Below are positions 45,620 through 54,550 of a stretch of 64,000 nucleotides of DNA, piece by piece. This DNA comes from Tsuneonella flava (GTDB taxonomy: Bacteria; Pseudomonadota; Alphaproteobacteria; Sphingomonadales; Sphingomonadaceae), in the NCBI RefSeq assembly GCF_002870965.1, contig NZ_PHSO01000002.1:1-64000 (forward strand). Reading direction: 5' to 3'. Positions within the stretch are counted from its first letter, which is position 1. Each line of letters begins with the position of its first letter. Under the pieces are notes generated by a model. That model was not told the origin of the DNA. It did no database searches and saw nothing but the letters and a program-made list of their open reading frames with translations. The translations under genes were made by a program, and so were the position numbers.

Positions 45620-47107
45620 TCAAACCATGTGATCGAGCGCTGCGGCCACGGCGGCCTTTTGCGACTTGACCATGTGCAGCCCCAGCTTGGTGCGCCGCAT
45701 CAGGACGTCTTCAGCGGTCCGCGCCCATTCGTGTCCCACGAGATAGCGCAATTCCACTTCGCTCAACCCTGCTCCGAATTCCCGGCCCAGCGACTCGACG
45801 CTGTCGCAGCCATCCAGCAACACTGAAATTCTTTCGCCATATGCGCGCGCCATCCGTTCGGATCGCATATCGCCCAACCACGGCCAGCGCGTTCGCACCC
45901 GAACAAGGAAGGCAGGAAAATTGTCGGCCGAAATATCCCCTCCAGGCAGCGGCGCACTTTCCGTCCATTTGCCGCCCGGCACTGCGATATGGCGCGAGAG
46001 GCGCGCCAGCGCATGTTCTGCCAGCTTGCGATATGTCGTGATCTTGCCGCCAAACACGCTGAGCAACGGCGCCGCACCATCGGGGGCATCGATCACGAAC
46101 TTGTAATCGCGTGTAACGGTTGCGTTCTTTTCCGCGTGATCTTCGTACAGCGGGCGAATTCCGGCATATGTAAAAACCACCTGATCCGGCGTAACCGGCT
46201 GGCGAAAATACTCGCTGGCCGCACCACAGAGGTATTGAGTCTCCTCCTGCGAAATCGCCACACTATCCCGGTCACCGGTGAACAGCTTGTCAGTCGTACC
46301 GATCAAAGTGAATTCGCGTTCGTAGGGGATCGCAAATACAATCCGGCCATCGCGATTCTGGAAAATATAGGCGTGCTCGCCATCATAAATGCGCGGCACG
46401 GCTATGTGGCTGCCCTTCACCAGTCGCAAATGATCGACGGCACGGCCTTCTGTGGCGAGATCGGCAATATCGTCCACCCACGGACCGGCAGCGTTGGCGA
46501 CAGCGCGCGCTTCGATCACTTCGATCCCTGCCTCGCTTTCCAGCGTGGCTCGCCAGCCATCTCCCGCGCGTTCCAACGCCACGCAGCGGGTGCGGGTGCG
46601 AATATCCGCGCCGCGTTCGCGCGCATCCATCGCCGTCAGCACCACCAGCCGGGCATCGTCCACCCAGCAATCCGAGTATTCGAAACCGTGGGTGAATTGA
46701 GGGCGAAGAATGCCGCCTAGCGGCGTGGCACACAGATCCACTGCCTTGCTACCCGGCAGACTGCGATTGCCACCGATATGATCGTACAGGAACAGGCCCA
46801 GCCGCAGCATCCATTTGGGCCGCAGTCCCGGCTCGTGCGGGAGAACGAAACGCAGGGGTTTGACCAGATGCGGCGCGATCCGCAGCATAACCTCGCGTTC
46901 CTGCAAAGCTTCCCGAACCAGACGGAATTCGTAGTTTTCGAGATAGCGCAGGCCGCCGTGGATCAGCTTGGTACTGGCGGACGACGTGTGAGCGGCCAGA
47001 TCGTCCTTCTCCACCAGCGTCACGGACATGCCGCGCCCGGCTGCATCGCGGGCGATCCCCGCGCCGTTGATTCCACCGCCGATGACAAGCAAATCACGCA
47101 TTTGCAC
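45620..47107 (-). CDS. glpD: Glycerol-3-phosphate dehydrogenase (aerobic, FAD)
   Basis: Membrane-associated flavoprotein that oxidises glycerol-3-phosphate and passes electrons to quinone. The 495-aa protein begins with the FAD motif LLVIGGGINGAGIARDAAGRG and has the GTTDKLFTGD and GGKITTYRKLAEH segments of GlpD. Directly upstream of putA, another quinone-linked dehydrogenase, possibly in one transcript. Divergent from the thiolase-like gene (70 bases apart). Confidence 0.94.
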   Translation of the reverse strand: MQMRDLLVIGGGINGAGIARDAAGRGMSVTLVEKDDLAAHTSSASTKLIHGGLRYLENYEFRLVREALQEREVMLRIAPHLVKPLRFVLPHEPGLRPKWMLRLGLFLYDHIGGNRSLPGSKAVDLCATPLGGILRPQFTHGFEYSDCWVDDARLVVLTAMDARERGADIRTRTRCVALERAGDGWRATLESEAGIEVIEARAVANAAGPWVDDIADLATEGRAVDHLRLVKGSHIAVPRIYDGEHAYIFQNRDGRIVFAIPYEREFTLIGTTDKLFTGDRDSVAISQEETQYLCGAASEYFRQPVTPDQVVFTYAGIRPLYEDHAEKNATVTRDYKFVIDAPDGAAPLLSVFGGKITTYRKLAEHALARLSRHIAVPGGKWTESAPLPGGDISADNFPAFLVRVRTRWPWLGDMRSERMARAYGERISVLLDGCDSVESLGREFGAGLSEVELRYLVGHEWARTAEDVLMRRTKLGLHMVKSQKAAVAAALDHMV

Positions 47108-47177
47108 CGCGCTAACCGGGGTAACCGCGCTTGGGAAGGGGTTGCATACACCGGCCCACAGCGCGAAAGTTGTCGGT

Positions 47178-48665
47178 ATGGATGAGAGGACACCCGTTAT
47201 CGTTGGCGTGGGTCAGGTCGAAAACCGGCCCGATGATCCCTTCGCCGGGCTCGATTCCGCCGGATTGATGGCCGCTGCGCTGAACGCCGCAGAGCGCGAT
47301 GCAGGCGGCGGCGACTGGCTGACATCTGCGGATTCTCTGGCGATTGTCAGCCAGATATCGTTTCCCGATCTCAACCCCGTGGCCCCGCACGTCGCCGCAG
47401 AGATCGGCGCCACCCCTGCTCACCTGTTCGAGACAGCGACGCCCAGTGGGGACAGCCCCATGCTGTTGCTGAACGAAGCAGCCAATCGCATCGCCCGCGG
47501 CGAAGCACTGATCTGCGCGATCACGGGCGGCGAAGCGCTCCGCACAGCCGCCAGGCGTGCTGCCGTGCAAGAGAAACGTCACGACGCCTTGCGTACTGCA
47601 GCACACCGGCAGCGATTGGGATACGCGCAAAGTCATGGACTGGTCGTGCCGACCGACGTTTATCCGCTCTATGAAAATGCGCTGCGTGCTCATCTCGGCC
47701 AGACTCTTGCGGAAGGGCAGGCGGAAAGCGGCGCGCTGTGGGCTGGCATGTCGCAAGTGGCAGCGCGAACCCCATCGGCATGGCTGCACGATGCGAGAAC
47801 CAGTGCAGAAATCATCACCCCCAGCCCCACCAATCGTCCGATTGCCTTTCCCTACACCAAACTGCAGGTCGCCAACGCCAGCGTGAATCAGGGGGCCGGG
47901 TTTATCGTCACCAGCCTGGCAGAAGCCCGGCGGCGCGGTGTGCCCGAAAGCCACGTGATCTATGTCGGGATGGGAGCCGCCGCGCACGAGCCGGGCGATA
48001 TATTGGCCAGAGCGGATTACTATTCATCGCCCGGAATGGCAGCGGCAATTTCCCACGTACTGGCATTCAACCGGTTGACGGCGGACATGCTCGATCATGT
48101 CGAATTGTATTCCTGCTTCCCGTGCGTGCCCAAAATGGCGCGCCGTGTACTCGGCTGGCCGGACGATCGCGATATCACTGTGTTCGGCGGCCTGACCTTC
48201 GGTGGCGGCCCGATCGGCAATTACATGAGCCATCCGCTCGCCTGTATGGTGGAGCGCTTACGCAGCGGGGGCGGTACAGGGCTGTTGTTCGCCAACGGTG
48301 GATATGCCACGCATAACCACGCCATCGCTGTGTCCTCCGACCCTCTGCCATCGGCCCGGTTCCCGCAGGAATTTTCGGTGCAGGAACAGGCCGATGCCCG
48401 ACGTGGACCGGTTCCGCCGGTAAATACCGATCATCGCGGCGCAGCGACCATCGAAACATATACCGTGTTATATGGCCGCGATGGCCAGCCGGAGCGCGGA
48501 ACAATCGTCGCCCGCTCAGGCGATGGTGCACGAACACTGGCGACTGTCGCGAAGGACGATACAGACACCATCGCGTTTCTGACGGACGGCTCGCGCGAAC
48601 CCGTCGGCACAGCCGGAACCATCGTGGACGGCCCTGCCGAGCTGGCGCGCTGGCAGTGCGATTAG
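47178..48665 (+). CDS. Thiolase-like protein, TLP1 type (acetyl-CoA acetyltransferase family)
   Basis: A 495-aa protein of the thiolase superfamily. The N-terminal pattern PVIVGVGQVENRP and the middle segments (ALICAITGGEALR, FPYTKLQVANASVNQGAG) place it with thiolase-like proteins that carry an extra C-terminal domain; the last about 80 residues (TVLYGRDGQPERGTIVA) form a small beta domain. The usual N-terminal nucleophilic cysteine of thiolases is not seen at the expected place (TATPSGDSPM instead of a QCSSG motif), though CFPCV occurs later. So thiolase activity is uncertain. Converges with hemN. Confidence 0.8.
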   Translation: MDERTPVIVGVGQVENRPDDPFAGLDSAGLMAAALNAAERDAGGGDWLTSADSLAIVSQISFPDLNPVAPHVAAEIGATPAHLFETATPSGDSPMLLLNEAANRIARGEALICAITGGEALRTAARRAAVQEKRHDALRTAAHRQRLGYAQSHGLVVPTDVYPLYENALRAHLGQTLAEGQAESGALWAGMSQVAARTPSAWLHDARTSAEIITPSPTNRPIAFPYTKLQVANASVNQGAGFIVTSLAEARRRGVPESHVIYVGMGAAAHEPGDILARADYYSSPGMAAAISHVLAFNRLTADMLDHVELYSCFPCVPKMARRVLGWPDDRDITVFGGLTFGGGPIGNYMSHPLACMVERLRSGGGTGLLFANGGYATHNHAIAVSSDPLPSARFPQEFSVQEQADARRGPVPPVNTDHRGAATIETYTVLYGRDGQPERGTIVARSGDGARTLATVAKDDTDTIAFLTDGSREPVGTAGTIVDGPAELARWQCD

Positions 48666-48703
48666 GCACCCCGCCGCCTTGTCGCCCTGATGATCGAACC
48701 CAG

Positions 48704-50023
48704 TCAGATCGCCGTACTGAACTTGCGCGTCGAAGCGATCCTGTAAGGATCGAACACCGCGGCAATACTGCGTGCATAGGGCACTGCGTGGTCCGCGATG
48801 GTCAGCGTTCGCCCCTCGATCCGGGCCAGATCACGTGCCAGAAACGGTTCAAGCCGTTCGCGTGTGTCGGGATCTAGCAAGCCACCGACATCCGCTCTGC
48901 CGTGGCAAAGCAATGCGACAATCGCATCGCCGCGCCGCATATCGGCAGTCGAACGATGCACGCCCAGCGTGGCCGGGTGGCGGCCTTGCGATAACATCAT
49001 GCGATAGCGGCCAGTGTTCTTTTCATTCTGCGCCAACAGACCGGGGAAACTACTGATCGCAGATGCTCCGATACCCAGAAGCACTTCGGATGCGTCGTCG
49101 GTGAAGCCCTGAAAGTTGCGGTGCAACCGCCCCTCCTCAGCAGCCCGCGCCAGCGGATCGCCCGGCAAGGCAAAGTGGTCGAAGCCAACTGCGCGATAGC
49201 CCGCGCCCGTGAGGAAAGCATAGCCACGTTCCGCCATGTGGAACCGCGGTTCCTGACCCGGCAACCGGCTGTCATCGATGCGCCGCTGGCGCGGCAGCAT
49301 ATGCGGGACGTGAGCATATCCGAACAACGCGATCCGGTCGGCATGATGCTGAACGGTCAGAGCGAGGCTTTCAGCCAGATCGTCCCATGTTTGCCCCGGC
49401 AGGCCATACATCAGATCGAAGTTGAGCGAAGTAATCCCTGCATCCCGCAGCAGCTCTACACTGCGGGAGATGGTTTCCTGCGGCTGCACCCGGCCAATCG
49501 CTTCCTGCAAATGCGGTGCAAAGGTCTGCACACCCAGGCTGGCGTGAGTGGCACCGATGTGGCGTAACGTATCGCCCCAGTCGTTTGTCAGCGAGCGGGG
49601 GTCGAGCTCGATGGACACCACCGGATCGGCCACCAGCGGCAAATGCTCGCGAAGCTGCGCGAACAGGTGTTCGAACTGAGCCGGTGCCAAGGCATTCGGG
49701 CTGCCACCGCCGAAGGCGATCCGCGCAATCCGCACATCAGCGGGCAACATAGTACCGACCAACGCGATTTCGGCGTGTAACGCTTCCATATAGCTCGCCA
49801 GCCGCTGCGCGCGGTTGGCGGCGGCGGTGTTGCAACCGCAGTACCAGCAAATCTTTTCGCAAAACGGGATATGCACATACAGCGAGATGTCGCCACGCGC
49901 ATTGCCGATCGCTTCCGCTATATCGGCCGGACCAATGCCGGGTCGAAACTCCGCCGCGGTGGGGAAGCTGGTGTAGCGCGGGACCGGAGTCGCGAGCAGT
50001 TCGGGATAATGGGGCCAATACAT
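48704..50023 (-). CDS. hemN: Oxygen-independent coproporphyrinogen III oxidase
   Basis: Radical SAM enzyme of heme synthesis that works without oxygen. The 439-aa protein has the iron-sulfur motif CEKICWYCGC (CxxxCxxC plus an extra Cys) in the expected N-terminal region, and the preceding VPRYTSFPTAAEF segment typical of HemN. It is the last gene of the cco run, 22 bases after the small cysteine-rich gene, which fits co-regulation by low oxygen with cbb3 oxidase. Confidence 0.95.
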   Translation of the reverse strand: MYWPHYPELLATPVPRYTSFPTAAEFRPGIGPADIAEAIGNARGDISLYVHIPFCEKICWYCGCNTAAANRAQRLASYMEALHAEIALVGTMLPADVRIARIAFGGGSPNALAPAQFEHLFAQLREHLPLVADPVVSIELDPRSLTNDWGDTLRHIGATHASLGVQTFAPHLQEAIGRVQPQETISRSVELLRDAGITSLNFDLMYGLPGQTWDDLAESLALTVQHHADRIALFGYAHVPHMLPRQRRIDDSRLPGQEPRFHMAERGYAFLTGAGYRAVGFDHFALPGDPLARAAEEGRLHRNFQGFTDDASEVLLGIGASAISSFPGLLAQNEKNTGRYRMMLSQGRHPATLGVHRSTADMRRGDAIVALLCHGRADVGGLLDPDTRERLEPFLARDLARIEGRTLTIADHAVPYARSIAAVFDPYRIASTRKFSTAI

Positions 50024-50045
50024 GCTGCCCCGTTATGCGATTCGA

Positions 50046-50288
50046 TCAGTCGTTACTTTGCGCTGGATCAAATTGCTTGCGCTTGCGCTCGCTCGAATGG
50101 CACCCCTTGGCGCAGCATGGCTGGGTCGTGGGCGGCAGTGGCTGGCCGTTCACCGGGATCGAAATCGTGCCGCCATTGCACAATTGCGCGATCAGCCCGC
50201 CGCTGGCCGCTTCCCCATCCGCCGGCGCCGGGCCGACGATGGCCGGGATCAACGCAACGATAGCAGTAATGGCAAGCTGACCGCTCAT
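50046..50288 (-). CDS. Small cysteine-rich protein in the cbb3 oxidase operon
   Basis: An 80-aa protein. Residues 5-20 are hydrophobic (LAITAIVALIPAIVGP) and may be a signal or anchor. The rest holds four cysteines: C37 (QLCNGG), and C58, C59 and C63 in QPCCAKGCHS, followed by a basic ERKRK segment. The ATG at 50288 overlaps the ccoS stop by 4 bases, and hemN follows after 22 bases. It is thus in the operon. I recognise no family; metal or redox binding is inference from the CC-x3-C cluster. Confidence 0.7.
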   Translation of the reverse strand: MSGQLAITAIVALIPAIVGPAPADGEAASGGLIAQLCNGGTISIPVNGQPLPPTTQPCCAKGCHSSERKRKQFDPAQSND

Positions 50289-50440
50289 TTGATCTCGTCC
50301 CCATCGTCGTCGAACAGAATACGGGCTGCGGAACCATCCGGGTCGTCAAACTGACCATTCCGCAATGCCCAGAAAAAGGCACCCAGTCCGATTAGACCAA
50401 GAAACAGCGCAATCGGGATCAGGATCAGCAGCCCGTTCAT
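50285..50440 (-). CDS. ccoS: cbb3-type cytochrome oxidase assembly protein CcoS
   Basis: A 51-aa protein needed for cofactor insertion into cbb3 oxidase. One N-terminal membrane helix (MNGLLILIPIALFLGLIGLG) is followed by the conserved AFFWALRNGQFDDPDGSAAR segment and an acidic tail. Its ATG overlaps the ccoI stop and its stop overlaps the next small gene's ATG, both by 4 bases. Confidence 0.93.
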   Translation of the reverse strand: MNGLLILIPIALFLGLIGLGAFFWALRNGQFDDPDGSAARILFDDDGDEIK

Positions 50441-52554
50441 CGCGCCGCCCTCGCCAGTCGCAGCGAGTTGCCGATCACCAGCAGCGAACTGCCCGACATG
50501 GCGACCGCAGCGATCAGTGGTGTAACCATCCCGGCCATCGCCAGCGGCACAGCAAAAACATTGTAGGTGATCGCCAGCGCAAAGTTCTGTTTGACCACCC
50601 GCATCGTTGCCCGTGCTGTCTTCACTGCGCGCGGGACAGCCAGCAGCGAATCCTGCACGAACACGAAATCGGCGGCCTGCAGCCCGACTTCGCTGGCCCC
50701 GCCCGGCGCCATAGAGACATCGGCCGCAGCCAGTGCAGGCCCGTCGTTCAGCCCGTCGCCCACCATCAGCACCGTATGTCCCGATGCCCGCTGGCGGCCG
50801 ATCGCCTCCTGCTTGTCCTGCGGCGAAGCCTTCGCCTGTGCTGTCAGCGTCAGCTCGCGGGCCACCTCTGCGACAGCGGCGGCGTTGTCGCCCGACAGGA
50901 TCGAACTGACCACGCCATCTTGCGACAGACGGTCGAGCGCGACGCGTGCATCGGGGCGCAACCGGTCTGCGAACGGAATCAATACCGCTGGCCGCGATCC
51001 GATCTGCAGTTCGACCGCACTGCCCCCCGCATCCTGCGGACGGCGCAGCGCCACCGGCTCACCTTCGAACGTGCCGAACACTCCTTCTCCCGGTCGTTCG
51101 GCAACCTGTTCAATCGTAACGGCGGATGCGCGCGATGCCAGAGCTCGCACAATGCCGCGCGACAACGGATGGCGGCTGTGGCTTGCAAGAGCATAGGCAA
51201 TGTTGGCGGCATCGTCAGGCAAGCTGGCCATTACCGCCGGATCGGGCAGAGCCTGTCCGCACGTAAGCGTACCCGTCTTATCGAACAACGCACGATCGAT
51301 CTTGGCCAGACGTTCGAATGCCGATCCGTCCTTCACCATCACACCCGCGCGCAGCAGCGATCCGCTGGCAACGACTTGCGCCACCGGCACCGCCAGCCCC
51401 AGAGCACAGGGGCACGTGATAATCAGCACGGCAACGCCATAGACCAGCGCATGATAGACCCCCGCACCGGCAATCAGCCAGCCGATCACCGTCAATGCGG
51501 CCAGCGAATGCACCGCCGGTGCATACAGGCGAGCGGCCCGGTCCGCGAGGCGGACGTATTTGCTGCGGTCCTGCGCGCTGGCTTCCATCAACCGGGCGAT
51601 TTCCGCCAGTGTCGTATCCTGCCCGGTGCCTGTCACCACGACATCGACCGGACTGTCGAGATTGAGCGTACCGGCAAATACACCGTCGCCGCTGGCCGCT
51701 GCGACAGGCGCGCTTTCGCCAGTAAGGAGCGACTGGTCGAACCGACTACCCCCGGCGATAATGTCGCCATCGGCCGCCAGCCGCTCCCCAGCCGCGACGC
51801 GGATCGTCATCCCCACTTCGATCGCGTCAGCAGCCATCCATTGAGGCGTCCCATCCGCCCCGATTACCATTGCTCCCTGAGGTGCCTGCGCCAGCAGAGC
51901 ATCGACCCCGCGCCGCGCCCGGTCGCGCATCATCGCGTCGAGCACCCGTCCTGCCAGCAGGAAAGTGAGCAACATCAAAGCGCCATCGAACCACGCATCG
52001 GCGCCGCCAACGACGGTTTCGTAAACGCTCAGCCCGGTAGCGATCACCACACCGATAGAAATCGGCACGTCCATATTGGTGCGCCGTTTGCGTAGCGCGC
52101 TCCATGCAGACGAGAAGAACGGACGCCCGGCGAAGGCAACCGCAGGCACGGCAATCGCCGCACTGATCCAGTGAAACAGCTCGCGTGTGCTGCCTTCCGC
52201 GCCAGACCATACGCTGACCGACAGCAGCATCACGTTCATCGCCGCAAATGCCGCCACCGCCAGCGGCGCCAGCAGCGGTTTTACTGCCGATGGGTTGCGT
52301 TCGAATTCGTTATGGCGTGGCTGCGCTTCGAATCCGATATTCTCCAGTGCGCCGACAAGATCGCGGTCGCTCATCTTTCGGTCATGATCGACCGTAACCA
52401 TCCGCGCCGAGAGATTTACCCGTGCCGAAGCGATCCCCGGAACATCGGCCAGACCGCGCTCGATCTTGCTCATGCATCCTGCACAATGCATCCCCGGCAC
52501 GGCAAGCACCGTGCGTTCGCAAGTCTGCGGAGCGATCTGGCGATGCACGTTCAT
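50437..52554 (-). CDS. ccoI: Copper-translocating P-type ATPase CcoI (FixI)
   Basis: Exports Cu+ to supply the copper centre of cbb3 oxidase. The start at 52554 gives 705 aa. It has an N-terminal heavy-metal domain with MHCAGCMSK, the membrane CPC motif ITCPCALGLAVP, the phosphorylation site DKTGTLTC and the hinge GDGLNDGPAL. The ATG overlaps the ccoH stop by 4 bases and the stop overlaps ccoS. Confidence 0.95.
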   Translation of the reverse strand: MNVHRQIAPQTCERTVLAVPGMHCAGCMSKIERGLADVPGIASARVNLSARMVTVDHDRKMSDRDLVGALENIGFEAQPRHNEFERNPSAVKPLLAPLAVAAFAAMNVMLLSVSVWSGAEGSTRELFHWISAAIAVPAVAFAGRPFFSSAWSALRKRRTNMDVPISIGVVIATGLSVYETVVGGADAWFDGALMLLTFLLAGRVLDAMMRDRARRGVDALLAQAPQGAMVIGADGTPQWMAADAIEVGMTIRVAAGERLAADGDIIAGGSRFDQSLLTGESAPVAAASGDGVFAGTLNLDSPVDVVVTGTGQDTTLAEIARLMEASAQDRSKYVRLADRAARLYAPAVHSLAALTVIGWLIAGAGVYHALVYGVAVLIITCPCALGLAVPVAQVVASGSLLRAGVMVKDGSAFERLAKIDRALFDKTGTLTCGQALPDPAVMASLPDDAANIAYALASHSRHPLSRGIVRALASRASAVTIEQVAERPGEGVFGTFEGEPVALRRPQDAGGSAVELQIGSRPAVLIPFADRLRPDARVALDRLSQDGVVSSILSGDNAAAVAEVARELTLTAQAKASPQDKQEAIGRQRASGHTVLMVGDGLNDGPALAAADVSMAPGGASEVGLQAADFVFVQDSLLAVPRAVKTARATMRVVKQNFALAITYNVFAVPLAMAGMVTPLIAAVAMSGSSLLVIGNSLRLARAAR

Positions 52555-53021
52555 TGCAGCGCGATTTCCTCGCGCCACATATCACCGCCCTGTTCAACCT
52601 TGAGACGCAGCGTCCAACGCCCTGCAGGCAGAGCTTCACGCGACAGGAAGTGGCCGTCACTGGCGAGATCGAATGCCACCATCCGGTCAGCTTCGCGGCC
52701 CAGGGGGTGCCATGCCTCCGCAGTTACGATTGCGCCATCGCCCGGACCAGCCAGCGTTATTTCCAGCCGCCCGTCTTCCCGACGTACGACATCGGCGGAC
52801 CATCCCAGCGCCTTCTCCTTCGCCGCTTCGTCCAGCCAGCGATTGAAATGCTGGCTGGCGACATAGGAGTTTTCGACGGTGACCCCGCCGAACGTAGATA
52901 GTGCGAAACGGGCCATCAGCACGTTCACTCCAACCACGACTCCGAAAAAAACCACAAGGATCGCGAAGATGTGCCAGCCGGTGAACTGGCCGCGCACACG
53001 TTCCTGTTTCTGCTGTGTCAT
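52551..53021 (-). CDS. ccoH: cbb3 oxidase accessory protein CcoH (FixH)
   Basis: A 156-aa single-span membrane protein of the FixH family, required for assembly or stability of cbb3 oxidase. The N-terminal helix (WHIFAILVVFFGVVVGVNVLMARFAL) is followed by the VENSYVASQHFNRWL segment and a periplasmic beta-rich domain. Overlaps ccoG upstream and ccoI downstream by 4 bases each. Confidence 0.93.
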   Translation of the reverse strand: MTQQKQERVRGQFTGWHIFAILVVFFGVVVGVNVLMARFALSTFGGVTVENSYVASQHFNRWLDEAAKEKALGWSADVVRREDGRLEITLAGPGDGAIVTAEAWHPLGREADRMVAFDLASDGHFLSREALPAGRWTLRLKVEQGGDMWREEIALQ

Positions 53022-54550
53022 TCGGAGTCTCCCGGCGCGGTAAAGCGTGCCTCTGCCTGATCGGTTTCCTTTTGCGGATCGAGCGATGTGACGCCGAAAT
53101 GGAAATCCTGCGCCTTCGTATCGGGCGGAGCGATCACGTAGACGCGCAGCGCCTTCGTTTCATCCGGCGGAACGTCGATGACAAGTTTCCGTTTGGCATC
53201 GGCATAATCCATTGTGCCGGTCCACATTTTCGCACCAGCCAGCCCGTCGATCTCGACTTCCATCTTGCGCGGACGGCTTTCCATATTCCGCAGCTTCACT
53301 GTGTACGAGTTGCGAAGCGCCCCGTCACTCATCAGCATATATGGAGGGTTCCGGTCGGGCGCAGCGGAAATAGAAGTATGGCTGCGCGTGCCGAGCAGGA
53401 ACAACATGCCTAGCCCGATTGCCGCCCAGATGCCGAAGTAGATCACCGTGCGCGGATGAAGCAGCGTTTTCCAGGCAGGGCGCGGCGTCTCGCCGGCAGC
53501 TTCGCGCTTGCAGTCTTCCAGCGTCGCATAATCGATCAGGCCGCGCGGTCGGCCGATATCCTTCATCACTTTGTCGCACGCGTCGATACACAGCGCGCAG
53601 GTGATACAGCCAATCTGCGGCCCTTCGCGAATGTCGATTCCGGTCGGGCATACCTGCACACATTGCGTACAATCGATGCAGTCCCCGAACTCACCGGGGT
53701 TTTTAGCCGCTTTCTTCACACTGCCACGCGGTTCGCCGCGCCAGTCCTTGTACGTGACGATGAGCGATTTTTCGTCGAGCATCGCCGTCTGGATACGCGG
53801 CCAGGGGCACATATAAATGCACACCTGTTCGCGCATGAAACCGCCCAACACGAATGTCGTCGCGGTAAGGATGGCGACAGTGACATACGCCACCGGAGCA
53901 GCCTGGCCGGTCCAGAAATCATGTGTCAGCGTCGGTGCATCGGCAAAATACATGATCCATGCGCCGCCGGTCCAGAATGCGATGGCGAGATAGATCGTCC
54001 ATTTGAATCCGCGGCGCAAAACCTTGCCCCACGTCCACGGTGCGGCATCGAGCCGCATCCGGGCATTGCGATCGCCATCGACGAACCTGTCGATATGCTG
54101 GAACAGATCGGTCCACACGGTTTGCGGGCAGGCATAGCCACACCACGCGCGGCCCACGGCACTGGTGACCAGGAACAGCCCGATCCCCGCCATAATCAGC
54201 AGGCCTGCGACGAAATAGAATTCCTGCGGCCAGATTTCGATGCCGAACATATAGAAGCGACGATTGGCCAGATCGATCAAGACCGCCTGGTTCGGCGCAT
54301 AAGGTCCACGATCCCACCGTATCCACGGTGTGATGTAATAGATGCCCAGCGTGACGAGCATCACGAACCATTTGAAACGACGGAAAGGCCCATCGATCCG
54401 CTTATTGTGGACCGCCCGTCGTTTCTCATAGAGCTTTACCGGCGCAGGTTCGCGCGGCGGGTCGTGCCGCTTCGTGAAGTCCGAAGGCTTCGCTGAAGCG
54501 GCGCTTACCGGTTGTTCGACCGTGTCGGTGCTATTGTTGGGGCTGTCCAT
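53018..54550 (-). CDS. ccoG: cbb3 oxidase accessory ferredoxin-like protein CcoG (FixG/RdxA)
   Basis: A 510-aa membrane protein with a bacterial 4Fe-4S ferredoxin domain, involved in copper reduction and maturation of cbb3 oxidase. Several membrane segments in the N-terminal half include the CGYACPQTVW motif. The two cluster-binding motifs are CIDCTQCVQVCP and CITCALCIDAC. The C-terminal part is a periplasmic domain. It overlaps ccoP by 20 bases and ccoH by 4. Confidence 0.94.
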   Translation of the reverse strand: MDSPNNSTDTVEQPVSAASAKPSDFTKRHDPPREPAPVKLYEKRRAVHNKRIDGPFRRFKWFVMLVTLGIYYITPWIRWDRGPYAPNQAVLIDLANRRFYMFGIEIWPQEFYFVAGLLIMAGIGLFLVTSAVGRAWCGYACPQTVWTDLFQHIDRFVDGDRNARMRLDAAPWTWGKVLRRGFKWTIYLAIAFWTGGAWIMYFADAPTLTHDFWTGQAAPVAYVTVAILTATTFVLGGFMREQVCIYMCPWPRIQTAMLDEKSLIVTYKDWRGEPRGSVKKAAKNPGEFGDCIDCTQCVQVCPTGIDIREGPQIGCITCALCIDACDKVMKDIGRPRGLIDYATLEDCKREAAGETPRPAWKTLLHPRTVIYFGIWAAIGLGMLFLLGTRSHTSISAAPDRNPPYMLMSDGALRNSYTVKLRNMESRPRKMEVEIDGLAGAKMWTGTMDYADAKRKLVIDVPPDETKALRVYVIAPPDTKAQDFHFGVTSLDPQKETDQAEARFTAPGDSE

